Shown: in pieces, positions 8,446 through 17,332 of the stretch
How the letters are laid out: each line of letters starts with the position of its first letter
How positions within the stretch are numbered: position 1 is the stretch's first letter
Source: Brevundimonas mediterranea
Lineage (GTDB): Bacteria; Pseudomonadota; Alphaproteobacteria; Caulobacterales; Caulobacteraceae
Assembly: GCF_014196125.1 (NCBI RefSeq)
Contig: NZ_JACIDA010000001.1
Coordinates: 1,550,001-1,614,000, forward strand
Length of the DNA stretch: 64,000 bases
Direction: 5' to 3'
Program-made: the position numbers and the translations under genes
Notes under the pieces: generated by a model
The model's input: the letters and a program-made list of their open reading frames with translations, nothing else
The model's database searches: none
Told to the model about the DNA's origin: nothing

Positions 8446-10167
8446 TTGTACGTCCACCCGCCACAGTCACGGCAGACCCCCTCCACGACGAACGCCGCGC
8501 GTTCGGCGGCGGCGGTCCCGTCATCGCTGTTGGCCCTGTGGCACGCCTGCTGGGCGGTGGCGGCCAGCGTGACCGCCTTTGCGGCCCAGAGCCTCGGCGG
8601 ACTGCCGGACAATGTGCTGGCCGCCCTGCTGCTGACGGCCCTGCCCGGCATCGGCGGGGTGATGCTGATGGTGCGCGATTCCATCGGCCTGAGATTCGTC
8701 CTGATGGGCGGCTGGCTGCTGGCGTCGGTGGCGGCGGCCGGCCTGACGGGCGGAGCGACCGGGGCGGTGCCCGGCCTGTTGGTCATGCCCCTGGCCGCCG
8801 GCATCGTGCTGGACCACCCGCGGATCGGCGACGACCGTCTGACCCGGCTGGGGATCGCCGCCCTGGTCCTGCCGCTGGTCTCGGGCCTGATCTCGTCGTT
8901 GCTGAACGGCGCCGAGGCGCAGCCGCCGGTCCTGGCCGCCGTCTCCGGCCTGCTGGCCCTGGCGGCCACCGCCGCCGCCATCGGCCTGACCTGGAACGAA
9001 CGCCGCAAACGCCTGGCCCTGGCCGAGGCGGACAGTCGCCGGGTCGAGGCGGTGTTGAACGCCCAGCCCGGCCTGACCCTTCTGCTCGATCCGACCGGCC
9101 GCGCCGTCGCCGCCTGGGGAACTCCGCCGCCGTCGGTCTCCATCGACGCCCTGGTGAACCAGGGCCTGATCGCCGCCGTCCACGCTCCCGACCGTCCCGC
9201 TGTCGCCGCCGCGCTCCAGCGGGCCGCCGCCGGCCAGACGGCCGAGATCCTGTTCAGCCCGCGCCTGGCCCTGGACCGTCGGGTCGTCATGATCCTGCGG
9301 CGGTTCGACCACGGGGGCGATTTTGGAGGCGATTCCGGCGGCGACCCGCCGCGCCTGATCGCCCAGGCCTTCGACGGCACCGCCCAGTTCGCCCGTGAAC
9401 TGGGCCTGGAGAGCGCCCGCGCAGAGGCCGAGGCCCAGAGCGCCGGCAAGACCCGCTTCCTGGCCAATATGAGCCACGAACTGCGCACCCCCCTGAACGC
9501 CGTGATCGGTTTCGCCGACATCATGCGCGAGCGCCTGTTCGGCCCCCTGCCCGACCGGTACGCCGGCTACGCCGACTCGATCCATCAGGCGGGCGGCCAT
9601 CTGCTGGACCTGATCAACGACGTGCTGGACCTGTCGAAGATCGAGGCGGAACGCTATGAGCTGGCGCTTGAGTCCCTGGACGCGCGCGACCCCGTGTCGG
9701 CCGCCGTCGCCCTGGTCCGCGTCCAGGCCGACGACAAGGGGGTCGATCTGGCGCCCGTCCTGCCCTCCATTCCCCTGATGGTCCAGGCGGACGCCCGCGC
9801 CCTGAAGCAGATGGCGCTGAACCTGTTGTCGAATGCGGTCAAATTCACCCCGACCGGCGGGTCTGTCACCCTGACCCTGGACGGGGTCGGCCCCTATCTG
9901 GAGCTGATCGTGTCGGACACCGGCGTCGGCGTCGCCCCGGAGGATTTGCAACGGATAGGCCGTCCGTTCGAACAGGCCGGAGGCGCCGACCAGAAGGCCC
10001 AGGGCACCGGCCTGGGCCTGTCGCTGGTCCGGTCCCTGACCGAACTGCACGGCGGCCGGATGAGCATCGACAGCACCCTGGGCGAAGGCACGGCCGTGAT
10101 GGTGCGCCTGCCGGTCATCCCCATCGAACCGGTCGAAACTCCGGTCGAAGACCTCGTCGCGCCCTGA
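8446..10167 (+). CDS. divJ: DivJ-like cell-cycle sensor histidine kinase
   Basis: This 573-residue kinase has an N-terminal membrane region (about residues 27-180, roughly six hydrophobic segments), a PAS-like linker (about 195-310), the H-box NMSHELRTPL with His344, then the N-box NLLSNAVKF, SDTGVGV and GTGLGLSL. Caulobacter DivJ has nearly the same length and a phosphorylated His at 338, and the long LFGPLPDRYAGYADSIH segment fits the DivJ/PleC group. DivJ phosphorylates DivK and PleD at the stalked pole. An in-frame TAG at 8413-8415 leaves a TTG at 8446 as the first usable start, with no strong ribosome site. Confidence 0.75.
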   Translation: MYVHPPQSRQTPSTTNAARSAAAVPSSLLALWHACWAVAASVTAFAAQSLGGLPDNVLAALLLTALPGIGGVMLMVRDSIGLRFVLMGGWLLASVAAAGLTGGATGAVPGLLVMPLAAGIVLDHPRIGDDRLTRLGIAALVLPLVSGLISSLLNGAEAQPPVLAAVSGLLALAATAAAIGLTWNERRKRLALAEADSRRVEAVLNAQPGLTLLLDPTGRAVAAWGTPPPSVSIDALVNQGLIAAVHAPDRPAVAAALQRAAAGQTAEILFSPRLALDRRVVMILRRFDHGGDFGGDSGGDPPRLIAQAFDGTAQFARELGLESARAEAEAQSAGKTRFLANMSHELRTPLNAVIGFADIMRERLFGPLPDRYAGYADSIHQAGGHLLDLINDVLDLSKIEAERYELALESLDARDPVSAAVALVRVQADDKGVDLAPVLPSIPLMVQADARALKQMALNLLSNAVKFTPTGGSVTLTLDGVGPYLELIVSDTGVGVAPEDLQRIGRPFEQAGGADQKAQGTGLGLSLVRSLTELHGGRMSIDSTLGEGTAVMVRLPVIPIEPVETPVEDLVAP

Positions 10168-10171
10168 CCGA

Positions 10172-11044
10172 CTAGGTCTGCCCCATCGACAGGAATGCGC
10201 GGCCGGCGGCGAAGTCGCCGGTTTCGAAGGTCGAGCGGGCCACACTGCCGTCGCGGAACAGGAATTCGACTGTGAAGATCTCGCGCGGATCCAGGGCCGA
10301 CAGGGCGTCGGCCGCCGAGGCCGGGAAGACCCACATCTGGCCCGCCTCTCGCCCCTCGACCAGCAGGCCGGCGTCCGCCGCCGAGACGCCCGAGGCCCAG
10401 ACGACGCGGCGCTGGATTTGGGGCGGCAGTTCGCGCGCCAGCCAGGGCCGGGGCGCCACGGTCGCGTCGCGCATGACGATCCGCACCCCGGTCGGCCGGG
10501 ACCGCCCCTGCCAGGACACCACGGCCGCCAGCTGGTCCGGCCGGCCCATCCCGCCGACCATGCCGAACCGCACCGGCGAAGCGCCGGTGCGCGTCGCCTG
10601 CATCAGCCGCCAGGTGGGCCGGGCGTAGGCGGCGCGATCGGCGCTCCAGCCCGCCCGTTCGCCGGGGAAGTTCATCCGCGCCATCCGCGACCAGCCGGAA
10701 AAGGCGTCGCGCACCCGGCCGCTGACCATCTTCAGATCGGGGGAGTCGCACCGGGTCGCCGCCGCCCGCGCCCGGGCCCGCTGCGCCGTCTCGGCCAGGT
10801 CGCGGTCATTGCCGCCTGCGCGCAGGGCCGCGCCCCGCGCCTGCCAGGCGGCGGCGGTCAGGGCGGCGGTCAGCTGGGGCTGGAAAAGGCCGCAGCGGGC
10901 GTTGGCGGCCAGGATGAAACTGCGCTCATAATAACGATCGACCGGAGCCGCCCCCGCCGCGCCCGGACCCGCCGCGATCGGGGCGGCGATCAGCACGGCG
11001 GCGATCAGGGCTTGGGTTCGCCGGGGAGAAGGGCCTATCCTCAT
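10172..11044 (-). CDS. secreted protein of unknown function
   Basis: The 290-residue product begins with a signal peptide (basic MRIGPSPRRTQ, an Ala/Ile core to about residue 33). The mature protein is helical and Ala/Arg-rich at first (about 40-110, with Cys in ARCGLF and ATRCDSP). It then has a beta-rich part including RMNFPGERAGW, WQGRSRPTGVRIVM and FEFTVEF-like strands near the C-terminus. I do not recognise the family. It converges with the divJ-like gene, 4 bases between stops, and diverges from the DUF1491 gene. Periplasmic location is inferred from the signal peptide. Confidence 0.75.
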   Translation of the reverse strand: MRIGPSPRRTQALIAAVLIAAPIAAGPGAAGAAPVDRYYERSFILAANARCGLFQPQLTAALTAAAWQARGAALRAGGNDRDLAETAQRARARAAATRCDSPDLKMVSGRVRDAFSGWSRMARMNFPGERAGWSADRAAYARPTWRLMQATRTGASPVRFGMVGGMGRPDQLAAVVSWQGRSRPTGVRIVMRDATVAPRPWLARELPPQIQRRVVWASGVSAADAGLLVEGREAGQMWVFPASAADALSALDPREIFTVEFLFRDGSVARSTFETGDFAAGRAFLSMGQT

Positions 11045-11100
11045 TCCCCGACCTTGGCACGTCCCGCCTTTGGGTCTGGTTTCCGTACAGGGTTAGCGAA

Positions 11101-11472
11101 TTGCTTCTATCCAGCGACCTCTGGGTCAGCGCCCTGATCCGCCGCGCCGAGATCGAGGGCGCCTATGCGACCGTGGTAAAAAAGGGCGACGACCGCGCCG
11201 GCTCGGTCATCGTCAAGGCCTATGACACCTCCACCCGCACGGCCAAACTCTACACCGAGGCCTTCGGGACCGACGGCGAACGCCTGTGGATCCAGCCGGT
11301 CGTCAGCGACAGCGAGAGCGAGCTGGACGCCTATATCGCCCGCCAGCGCGGCTACGACCCCGACCTCTGGGTGGTCGAGATCGAGGACAAGCAGGGCCGC
11401 CATTTCATCACCGAGAAGGTGCAGGCCTATGGGCGGCGATGCGCGGCCCTGTCTCCTCAGCAGCCGAGGTGA
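11101..11472 (+). CDS. DUF1491 family protein
   Basis: The 123-residue cytoplasmic protein begins LLSSDLWVSALIRRAEIEG, the usual opening of the alphaproteobacterial DUF1491 family, followed by the VVKKGDDRAGSVIVK strand pair and a YIARQRGYDPDLWVVEIED segment. The first possible start in frame is a TTG at 11101, because no ATG or GTG lies between it and the upstream stop. The family has no assigned function. About 160 bases of apparently non-coding sequence follow. Confidence 0.78.
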   Translation: MLLSSDLWVSALIRRAEIEGAYATVVKKGDDRAGSVIVKAYDTSTRTAKLYTEAFGTDGERLWIQPVVSDSESELDAYIARQRGYDPDLWVVEIEDKQGRHFITEKVQAYGRRCAALSPQQPR

Positions 11473-11635
11473 AGGTCTGGTTCCGACGCTGAAGCCGATT
11501 TCGCAAACCGACCGGTGCTGACATTTCGAGGGACGGGCCGGACGCTGGCTTCTATTCCCCCCCTTCGGACGGCGCCAGAGATCCGCCTGGAGAATGAACC
11601 AAATGTAACGGCGCCAACAATAAGGCCAAGCTAAG

Positions 11636-13111
11636 GTGCAGGTCGTCATCTGGAGCAGCCCCTTGCGCCTTTCGCCTTTCGTGTCGCTTCGCCTCGTCGT
11701 GGCGCTTTGTCTCAGTGCATTTGCGCAAGCCGCCCCCGTCTTGGCCGCTCCTTCGTCAGCCGCAGAGACGGACGGTGTTCGTGTCGCCGTGACGCGAGAC
11801 GGCTCGGACTGGCGGGCCGACTATGTGCTTGATCGCGACGCATCAGCCTGGGCCTTCTACAACTCGTCCAATCTCAACAGCTCGCGTCAGCCCTGGCGGC
11901 CCCGGGATTGGGCCGCAATAACCCCCGGAGTGGTGCTCGAACGTGTCGGAGACCTCGACGTCTTGAGGATGGAAGACGGAAGCCCGCTGCCTCGGCGAAT
12001 CAGCCTCAGCCTGTCGCCGCACGGCGATAACCTCGAAGCGGATTATCCGGTTTTGCTGTTCACGGATGGCTCGGTAGCCATGTTCACCGGCGCCTTCGAT
12101 GTTTTTCCCATCGCCCGCTCCGATCTGGAGGGCCTGACCGCCGACGAGATCGCCGACAGTCGCCGACAGGGCGCGAATGCACGCATATCCTGGAAAGACA
12201 GGGCCGGCCCTGTTCTCGCCCACGGGCGACGCACGGAAGAAGGCGAGACCCATGATGGCCGTGCCTATGTTCTGTTCGGGCAGACGCGAGTGAACGAGTC
12301 CGAGCGCCTCGTCACAGTCGTGGATCCCGAACTCCCAGTCTGGATCGCGGACTCCGTCGAGACCTTCGCACCGCGCGTCATCGACTACTACGCCATGAAG
12401 CTCGGCCCGGGGCAGACCGACCGACCCACGATCATGTCCACCTGGTACGGGCCTACAGAAGGAACCACGAACTATGGCGGCAGCGTTCTGCCCGGTTTGA
12501 TCGTAATGACTTTTGAGGGGCAGGAACTACTCTCGCCGAGCGAGGGCGTGCTTTCGGAAAACCGTTGGTTCATTGCTCATGAAGCCGCGCACTTCTGGCT
12601 GGGACAAACGGTTCGCGCCGAACGATCCCGCGAGTCGTGGATCACCGAAGGCGGCGCCGATCTGCTCGCCGTGCGCGCCATGCAGACGCTCTACCCAAGC
12701 TTTGACGCCCTCGAGGTGCTTCAGAAGGAGGTCGACGATTGCGTGCGCCTCGGAGACAAGCCCGTAGCCGGCGCGGGTCAGCGGGGCGACCATCGCGCCT
12801 ACTACGCGTGCGGCGCCGTTCTGGCGATGGCCGGAGAGGCGCTTCAGCACAGGGCGACAGGCGGTGACTGGTTCGAATATCTCCAGCCGCTGATCGAAGA
12901 CAACAGAGCGAGCGGCGTTTTGCTTCGAACCGCTTGGCTGGCCCGGCTCTCGTCCCTGTCCGAGGATGCGGCTCTGGCGAACGATATCGACGCCTTCTTG
13001 GACAGTGGCGATCCGGATGCCGCCGGATTCATAGGATCACTCTTTGATCGGGTAGGCGTGGGCTACGAACGGGAGGGCGAACGTGTCGTGCTGCTCGCTC
13101 CTGCCCAGTAA
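11636..13111 (+). CDS. secreted gluzincin-type metallopeptidase (HEXXH...E)
   Basis: The 491-residue protein has an N-terminal signal peptide ending near AAPVLAAPSS. Its zinc site is HEAAH at residues 315-319 followed by E338 in WITEGGADLLA, the HEXXH-18-E spacing of M1-like gluzincins. A conserved-looking GTTNYGGSVLPGLIVM stretch precedes it where M1 enzymes carry the substrate-binding GAMEN strand, but GAMEN itself is absent. Two Cys (DDCVRLGD, YYACGAV) could form a disulfide. Start choice is open between a GTG at 11636 and a TTG at 11663 that has GGAG upstream; both keep the signal peptide. The substrate is unknown. Confidence 0.72.
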   Translation: MQVVIWSSPLRLSPFVSLRLVVALCLSAFAQAAPVLAAPSSAAETDGVRVAVTRDGSDWRADYVLDRDASAWAFYNSSNLNSSRQPWRPRDWAAITPGVVLERVGDLDVLRMEDGSPLPRRISLSLSPHGDNLEADYPVLLFTDGSVAMFTGAFDVFPIARSDLEGLTADEIADSRRQGANARISWKDRAGPVLAHGRRTEEGETHDGRAYVLFGQTRVNESERLVTVVDPELPVWIADSVETFAPRVIDYYAMKLGPGQTDRPTIMSTWYGPTEGTTNYGGSVLPGLIVMTFEGQELLSPSEGVLSENRWFIAHEAAHFWLGQTVRAERSRESWITEGGADLLAVRAMQTLYPSFDALEVLQKEVDDCVRLGDKPVAGAGQRGDHRAYYACGAVLAMAGEALQHRATGGDWFEYLQPLIEDNRASGVLLRTAWLARLSSLSEDAALANDIDAFLDSGDPDAAGFIGSLFDRVGVGYEREGERVVLLAPAQ

Positions 13112-13200
13112 AACTGGGAGTACGCCGACCGGCTGCAGGAACCCAAGATCCGCTCTCCACCCGTCTCAGACACTCCTAACGCTCGCCTTAGATAAGCCCC

Positions 13201-13611
13201 CTACCTCTTCCGCCCGTCGAACGCCGCCCGCGCCGCCTCGATCCGGTCGATGTTCGTCTCCGCCCAGGTCCACACCCCGCAAAACGCCTCGGCCAGGGTG
13301 AAGCCCAGGTCGGTCAGCCGGTATTCGACCTTGGGCGGGATGACCGGATGGACCGTGCGCACCACCAGGCCGTCGCGCTCCATCTGACGCAGGGTCTGGG
13401 TCAGCATCTTCTGGCTGATGCCGCCGACCAGTTCGCCCACGCGCGTGAACCGCGTCTCGCCGTGTTCGGCCAGAACCTCCAGGATCAGCATGGTCCACTT
13501 GTCGGCCACCCGGCCGATCACCTCGTTGACCAGGGCCTCGACGCGCGGATCGGCGACCTCTCCGGTCTCGGGATGTGAAATTCTTGCGGGCGGAACAGCC
13601 GTCATGTCCAT
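13201..13611 (-). CDS. HxlR-family transcriptional regulator
   Basis: The 136-residue protein is a winged-helix HxlR/MarR-like regulator. VIGRVADKWTMLILEVLAEHGETRF is the family opening, GGISQKMLTQTLRQMERDGLV the recognition helix, and VEYRLTDLGFTLAEAF the wing and dimer helix. No HxlR-type cysteine is seen near the N-terminus, so ligand rather than thiol sensing is likely. It is divergent from an SDR gene, which is the usual arrangement for an HxlR regulator and its target. A near-palindrome in the gap is a candidate operator. An ATG two codons downstream is an alternative start. Confidence 0.9.
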   Translation of the reverse strand: MDMTAVPPARISHPETGEVADPRVEALVNEVIGRVADKWTMLILEVLAEHGETRFTRVGELVGGISQKMLTQTLRQMERDGLVVRTVHPVIPPKVEYRLTDLGFTLAEAFCGVWTWAETNIDRIEAARAAFDGRKR

Positions 13612-13626
13612 TTCTTCCTTCGCAGT

Positions 13627-13653
13627 AAGTATGGCGGTTTCCAGTGCCTACTT
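13627..13653. promoter_or_regulatory. candidate HxlR operator
   Basis: AAGTA (13627-13631) and TACTT (13649-13653) form an inverted repeat with a 17-bp spacer in the 104-bp gap between the divergent HxlR regulator and SDR. HxlR-type operators often contain GTA/TAC half-sites. The assignment rests on position and symmetry only. Confidence 0.4.
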
Positions 13654-13715
13654 TCCAATGGAGAGTGACCGTCATAACTGAGTTTCCGCACTGACGCACC
13701 CCTGAGGAGAGCCCC

Positions 13716-14462
13716 ATGAACATCAGCGGAAACACCATCCTGATCACCGGCGGCGGCGCCGGTATCGGCCGCGCCCTGGCCGAGGTCCTGCACGCCCGCG
13801 GCAATCAGATCATCATCACCGGCCGTCGCGAAGACGTGCTGAAAGACGTCGCCGCCGCCAACCCCGGCATGGCCTGGGCCGCCCTGGACGTCGCCGATCC
13901 CGCCGCCGTCGCCGCCTTCGGCGAACAGGTGGTCAGGGATCACCCGACCCTGAATGCGGTCATCCTGAACGCCGGAATCATGAAGCCCGAGGATCTGAAG
14001 GCCCAGCCGTTCGACTTCGCCACGGTCGAGGCGACCATCGCCACCAATTTGCTGGGCCCGATCCGCCTGACGGCGGCCTTGCTGCCCCACCTCCAGGCCC
14101 AGCCCGCCGCGACGATCATGACCGTCACCTCCGGCTTGGCCTTCATTCCCCTGGCGGCCACCCCGACCTACAACGCCACCAAGGCGGCCATCCACTCCTG
14201 GACCGAGTCCCTGCGCCATCAACTGCGGGACACCGCCGTCGAGGTGCTGGAGCTGGCCCCGCCCGCCGTCGCCACCGACCTGATGCCGGGCCATGCCGAG
14301 AACCCCAACTCGATGCCCCTGGCCGACTATACGGCCGAGGTCATCGGCCTGATCGAGCGCGGAAACACCCCGCGCGGCGAGATCCTGGTCGAACGGGTCA
14401 AGCCTCTGCGCTTCGCCGAGGCGAACGGCTACGAAGCCGTGTTCGAGATGCTGAACGGCTGA
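13716..14462 (+). CDS. short-chain dehydrogenase/reductase, DltE-like
   Basis: The 248-residue classical SDR has the nucleotide-binding TGGGAGIGRALA near the N-terminus, NAGIM, the catalytic Ser in TVTSGLAF and the YNATK Tyr/Lys pair. It resembles the DltE/YqjQ-type SDRs often found beside HxlR regulators. GAGGAG precedes the ATG at 13716. It probably reduces or oxidises a small carbonyl compound with NAD(P)H. The divergent HxlR gene is its likely repressor or activator. The natural substrate cannot be read from the sequence. Confidence 0.9.
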   Translation: MNISGNTILITGGGAGIGRALAEVLHARGNQIIITGRREDVLKDVAAANPGMAWAALDVADPAAVAAFGEQVVRDHPTLNAVILNAGIMKPEDLKAQPFDFATVEATIATNLLGPIRLTAALLPHLQAQPAATIMTVTSGLAFIPLAATPTYNATKAAIHSWTESLRHQLRDTAVEVLELAPPAVATDLMPGHAENPNSMPLADYTAEVIGLIERGNTPRGEILVERVKPLRFAEANGYEAVFEMLNG

Positions 14463-14468
14463 GGCGCA

Positions 14469-14628
14469 CCCTCTCCCTCCCCCTGCGGGGGAGGGGGGGC
14501 GGAGGCGGAGCCGAAGCCGGGTGGGAAGGGCCAGGTGACGCATCGCAGGCTTGCAAAACCAGGTGCGCCCGCGCCCTGCCGCCCCCACCCCGTCGCTGGC
14601 GCGACGCCCCTCCCCCACAGGGGAGGGA
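14469..14628. repeat. composite intergenic palindromic repeat, copy 1
   Basis: This sequence between two convergent genes has two GC-rich modules. Module A' (14469-14525) contains a CCCTCCCCC/GGGGGAGGG hairpin and then GAAGCCGGGTGGG. Module B (14582-14628) contains CCCACCCCGTCGCT followed by CGACGCCCCTCCCCCAC and GGGGAGGG. The same two modules occur in reverse-complement order at 17166-17323. It looks like a REP/BIME-type element and may also act as a transcription stop for both genes. Confidence 0.7.
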
Positions 14629-14637
14629 AAGTTCAGC

Positions 14638-15585
14638 TCACCGCCCCACCGTGATCTCCATCGGTCGGGACATGAACAGGCGCGGCCCGCCGATATCCAT
14701 CACCAGCCGCCGGTCCTCGAACGCTCCCATGCCGATCAGGGCCTTGGGGAAGCCCGGCATGGGGACGTCGTCATAAATGGCCACCTCCGCCTTTCGATAC
14801 AGTTCGTCGCCGAACGTCAGTGCACGGACAGTCACCGTCTCCGCCCGCACTGTCCCGCCCAGGACGATGCTGCGCCCCGGCCGCCGTTCGCGCCCGTCCA
14901 GCAGGCCCGCCGCCTGGGCCGTCTCGCGCGTCACGGCCAGCAGGGCCGAGGCGCCGGTGTCGATCACCGCCTCGACCGTCGCCCCCTCGACCGTGATCCC
15001 CGCCTGCAAGGCCTTGCCCGCCCGGCTCACGGCGACCGGGGCCAGATCCGGCGTCGGGGCCCAGACCTCGCGCTTCAGGAACCGCATCCGGCGGCCGGTC
15101 GTGTCCAGTTCCAGCACCAATTCGCGCAGCACGTCCTGGCCCAGGATCAGCGGTGCGCCCAGCCCCTGCTCCCCCGCCAGCGGCCCCAGATCGAGGATCG
15201 CCGCCCGCAAACCGTCCAGCCTGAGCCGCCCGACCGCCACATCCAGCGCCGTGCCCCGGCCCACCTGCGGCTCACCCCCGACGCCGTAAGCCACCATCGG
15301 AATATTGAAGACATCGGTCAGGCCCAAGGTCTGGACCAGCGACCGGTCGATCACCGAATATTGCGCCCCAGAGTCGACCAGGGCCCGCACGCCCACGCCA
15401 TTGACCGTCACCACCACGGTCGGGGTGACGGCCCGCCGCTCGGCATAGTCCAGCCAACCGGACGAGCCGTCCGCCGCAAACCCGACGCCCGGCGCCTTCC
15501 ACAGCACATGGTCACGCAGCCACCAGGCCCCGCCCACGCCCCCGGCGATCAGGCCCAGCCGGATCATAAGATCGCGTCGTCTCAT
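14638..15585 (-). CDS. retropepsin-like aspartic protease with two half-sites
   Basis: The 315-residue protein has an N-terminal hydrophobic anchor or signal (MRRRDLMIRLGLIAGG, with a twin-arginine flavour), then two retropepsin folds in tandem. Each has its own active-site loop, VDSGAQYSVID at about residue 70 and VIDTGASALLA at about 215. LILGQDVL and ALIGMGAFE are the matching flap/fold-closing strands of each half. This two-lobed layout suggests a pseudodimer like pepsin built from retropepsin units. The start at 15585 is close to the membrane segment. It diverges from thrC with about 190 bases between. The substrate is unknown. Confidence 0.78.
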   Translation of the reverse strand: MRRRDLMIRLGLIAGGVGGAWWLRDHVLWKAPGVGFAADGSSGWLDYAERRAVTPTVVVTVNGVGVRALVDSGAQYSVIDRSLVQTLGLTDVFNIPMVAYGVGGEPQVGRGTALDVAVGRLRLDGLRAAILDLGPLAGEQGLGAPLILGQDVLRELVLELDTTGRRMRFLKREVWAPTPDLAPVAVSRAGKALQAGITVEGATVEAVIDTGASALLAVTRETAQAAGLLDGRERRPGRSIVLGGTVRAETVTVRALTFGDELYRKAEVAIYDDVPMPGFPKALIGMGAFEDRRLVMDIGGPRLFMSRPMEITVGR

Positions 15586-15774
15586 CCCCCAGACATGGAC
15601 CGTCCGGCGCTCAGGCGCCAGCGGGGACGATGGTCGCAGGGCCGCCGCGCCGCGCCCGACCGGCATGAATTTGTCGCACAAGCCGCCCACCCGTCGCCGC
15701 GCCGACAATTTCCTCCTCCAAACGACCAGAAACCGGGTGACGCCGCCGCCCCGGCTGGTTACGACCAGACCATT

Positions 15775-17157
15775 ATGAGCACCTCCAGCGCCCGTTACGT
15801 CTCCACCCGCGGCCAAGCCCCCGAAACCGACTTCACCGACGCCCTGCTGCGCGGCATCGCCCCCGACGGCGGCCTCTATATGCCGACCGCCTGGCCCCGG
15901 CTGTCGCCCTCCGCCTGGGACGGCGCCGCCGACTACAAGTCCATCGCCCTGCAAGCCGTCGCGCCCTTCATCGGCGACGCCCTGCCCGCCGGCGCCCTGG
16001 ACCGCGCCCTGGACCGCCTGACCGCCGGCTTCGCCCATCCCGCCGTCACCCCCCTGGTCGAGCTGGAGCCCGGCCTGTTCGTGCTCGAGCTGTTCCACGG
16101 CCCCACCGCCGCCTTCAAGGACCTGGCGATGCAGCTGGTCGCCTCCCTGACGGACGAGGCCCTGGCGGCGTCCGGCGAGCGTCTGACCATTCTCACCGCC
16201 ACCTCGGGCGACACCGGCGCCGCCGCTGTCCGCGCCTTCGCCGGCGCCAAGTCGGTCGATCTGGTCGTGCTCCACCCGCTGGACCGCGTCTCGCCGGTGC
16301 AGCGCAAGCAGATGACGACGGTCCAGGCCGACAATGTGCTGAACCTGGCCGTGCGCGGCGATTTCGACGACTGCCAGCGTCTGGTGAAGGGGTTGCTGGC
16401 CGAGGAGTCCCTGCGCGAACGCGGCCGTCTGTCCTCGGTAAACTCGATCAACTGGGCCCGGCTGGCCGGCCAGATCCCCTATTATGTCTCGGCCACGGCC
16501 CAGCTGGGCGGCCCGGCCACCTTCGTCGTCCCCACCGGCAATTTCGGCGACGCCTTCGCCGGCATCGCCGCCACCAAGATGGGTCTGCCGTGCAACGGCT
16601 TCGTCGCGGCGGTGAACCAGAACGACGCCCTGGCCCGCGCCATCAACGACGGCATCTATTCACGCCGTCCTGCGGTGGAAAGCGGCAGCGTCTCCATGGA
16701 CGTCCAGGCCCCGTCCAACTTCGAGCGCCTGGTCTATGAGGCGACCGGCCGCGACGGCGAGCGCACCCGCGCCGTGTTCGAAACCTTCACCCGCGACGGC
16801 GCCGTCGCCTTCGATCCGGATCTGCTGGCCGCCCTGCGCGCCGCCGTCTCGGCCGTCTCCGTCGATGAGATGGAAACCCGCGCCGAGATCGCCCACGCCT
16901 ATGAGACCTGGGGCCGCGTCGTCTGCCCGCATACGGCTGTTGCGCTGGCCGCCGCCCGCCGCGTCGATCGCTCGACCGGCCCGGTCGTCGCCCTGTCCAC
17001 CGCCCACCCGTCCAAGTTCGGCGCCTTCGTCTCCGACGTCCTCGGCTTCGAGCCCGAACCCGCGCCCGTCATCGCCGCCCTGGGCGATCAGGCCGAGCGG
17101 ATGACGATCATCGACGGCACGATGGACGCGGCCCTGGCCGCGATCCGGGCGCGCTGA
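15775..17157 (+). CDS. thrC: threonine synthase
   Basis: The 460-residue fold-type II PLP enzyme converts O-phospho-homoserine to threonine. The N-terminus YVSTRGQAPETDFTDALLRGIAPDGG-like region, the PLP lysine at 115 in HGPTAAFKDLAMQ, TATSGDTGAAAV and VVPTGNFGDAFAG are all family signatures. The length fits the longer bacterial/fungal ThrC class. The ATG at 15775 begins MSTSSARYVS; the open frame continues upstream but that part overlaps the divergent protease. It lies apart from the thrA-thrB operon at 20-23 kb, which makes its substrate. Confidence 0.94.
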   Translation: MSTSSARYVSTRGQAPETDFTDALLRGIAPDGGLYMPTAWPRLSPSAWDGAADYKSIALQAVAPFIGDALPAGALDRALDRLTAGFAHPAVTPLVELEPGLFVLELFHGPTAAFKDLAMQLVASLTDEALAASGERLTILTATSGDTGAAAVRAFAGAKSVDLVVLHPLDRVSPVQRKQMTTVQADNVLNLAVRGDFDDCQRLVKGLLAEESLRERGRLSSVNSINWARLAGQIPYYVSATAQLGGPATFVVPTGNFGDAFAGIAATKMGLPCNGFVAAVNQNDALARAINDGIYSRRPAVESGSVSMDVQAPSNFERLVYEATGRDGERTRAVFETFTRDGAVAFDPDLLAALRAAVSAVSVDEMETRAEIAHAYETWGRVVCPHTAVALAAARRVDRSTGPVVALSTAHPSKFGAFVSDVLGFEPEPAPVIAALGDQAERMTIIDGTMDAALAAIRAR

Positions 17158-17165
17158 CACATAAA

Positions 17166-17323
17166 TCTCCCTCGCCCGCGGGGGAGGGGCGTCGCGTAGC
17201 GACGGGGTGGGGGCGGCCAGGCGAAACCGCGCCGACTCAATCTAGTAGCGATTAGTGGAGCCTTGCCTTGCCCGCCCCACCCGGCTTCGCTTCGCCCCCT
17301 CCCCCGCAGGGGGAGGGGGAGCG
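17166..17323. repeat. composite intergenic palindromic repeat, copy 2 (inverted)
   Basis: Module B' (17166-17215, CTCCC then GGGGAGGGGCGTCGCG and GCGACGGGGTGGGGG) and module A (17274-17323, CCCACCCGGCTTCGCT then CCCTCCCCCGCAGGGGGAGGG) repeat copy 1 in inverted order and orientation. It also lies between convergent genes, here thrC and the CsbD-like gene. The central spacer is AT-richer and differs from copy 1. Confidence 0.7.
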
Positions 17324-17332
17324 TCTTGTTGC

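Noticed and set aside
14551..15774. An upstream extension of thrC by about 400 residues.
   Set aside because: It overlaps the divergent aspartic protease gene and is antisense low-complexity sequence; ThrC starts at 15775.
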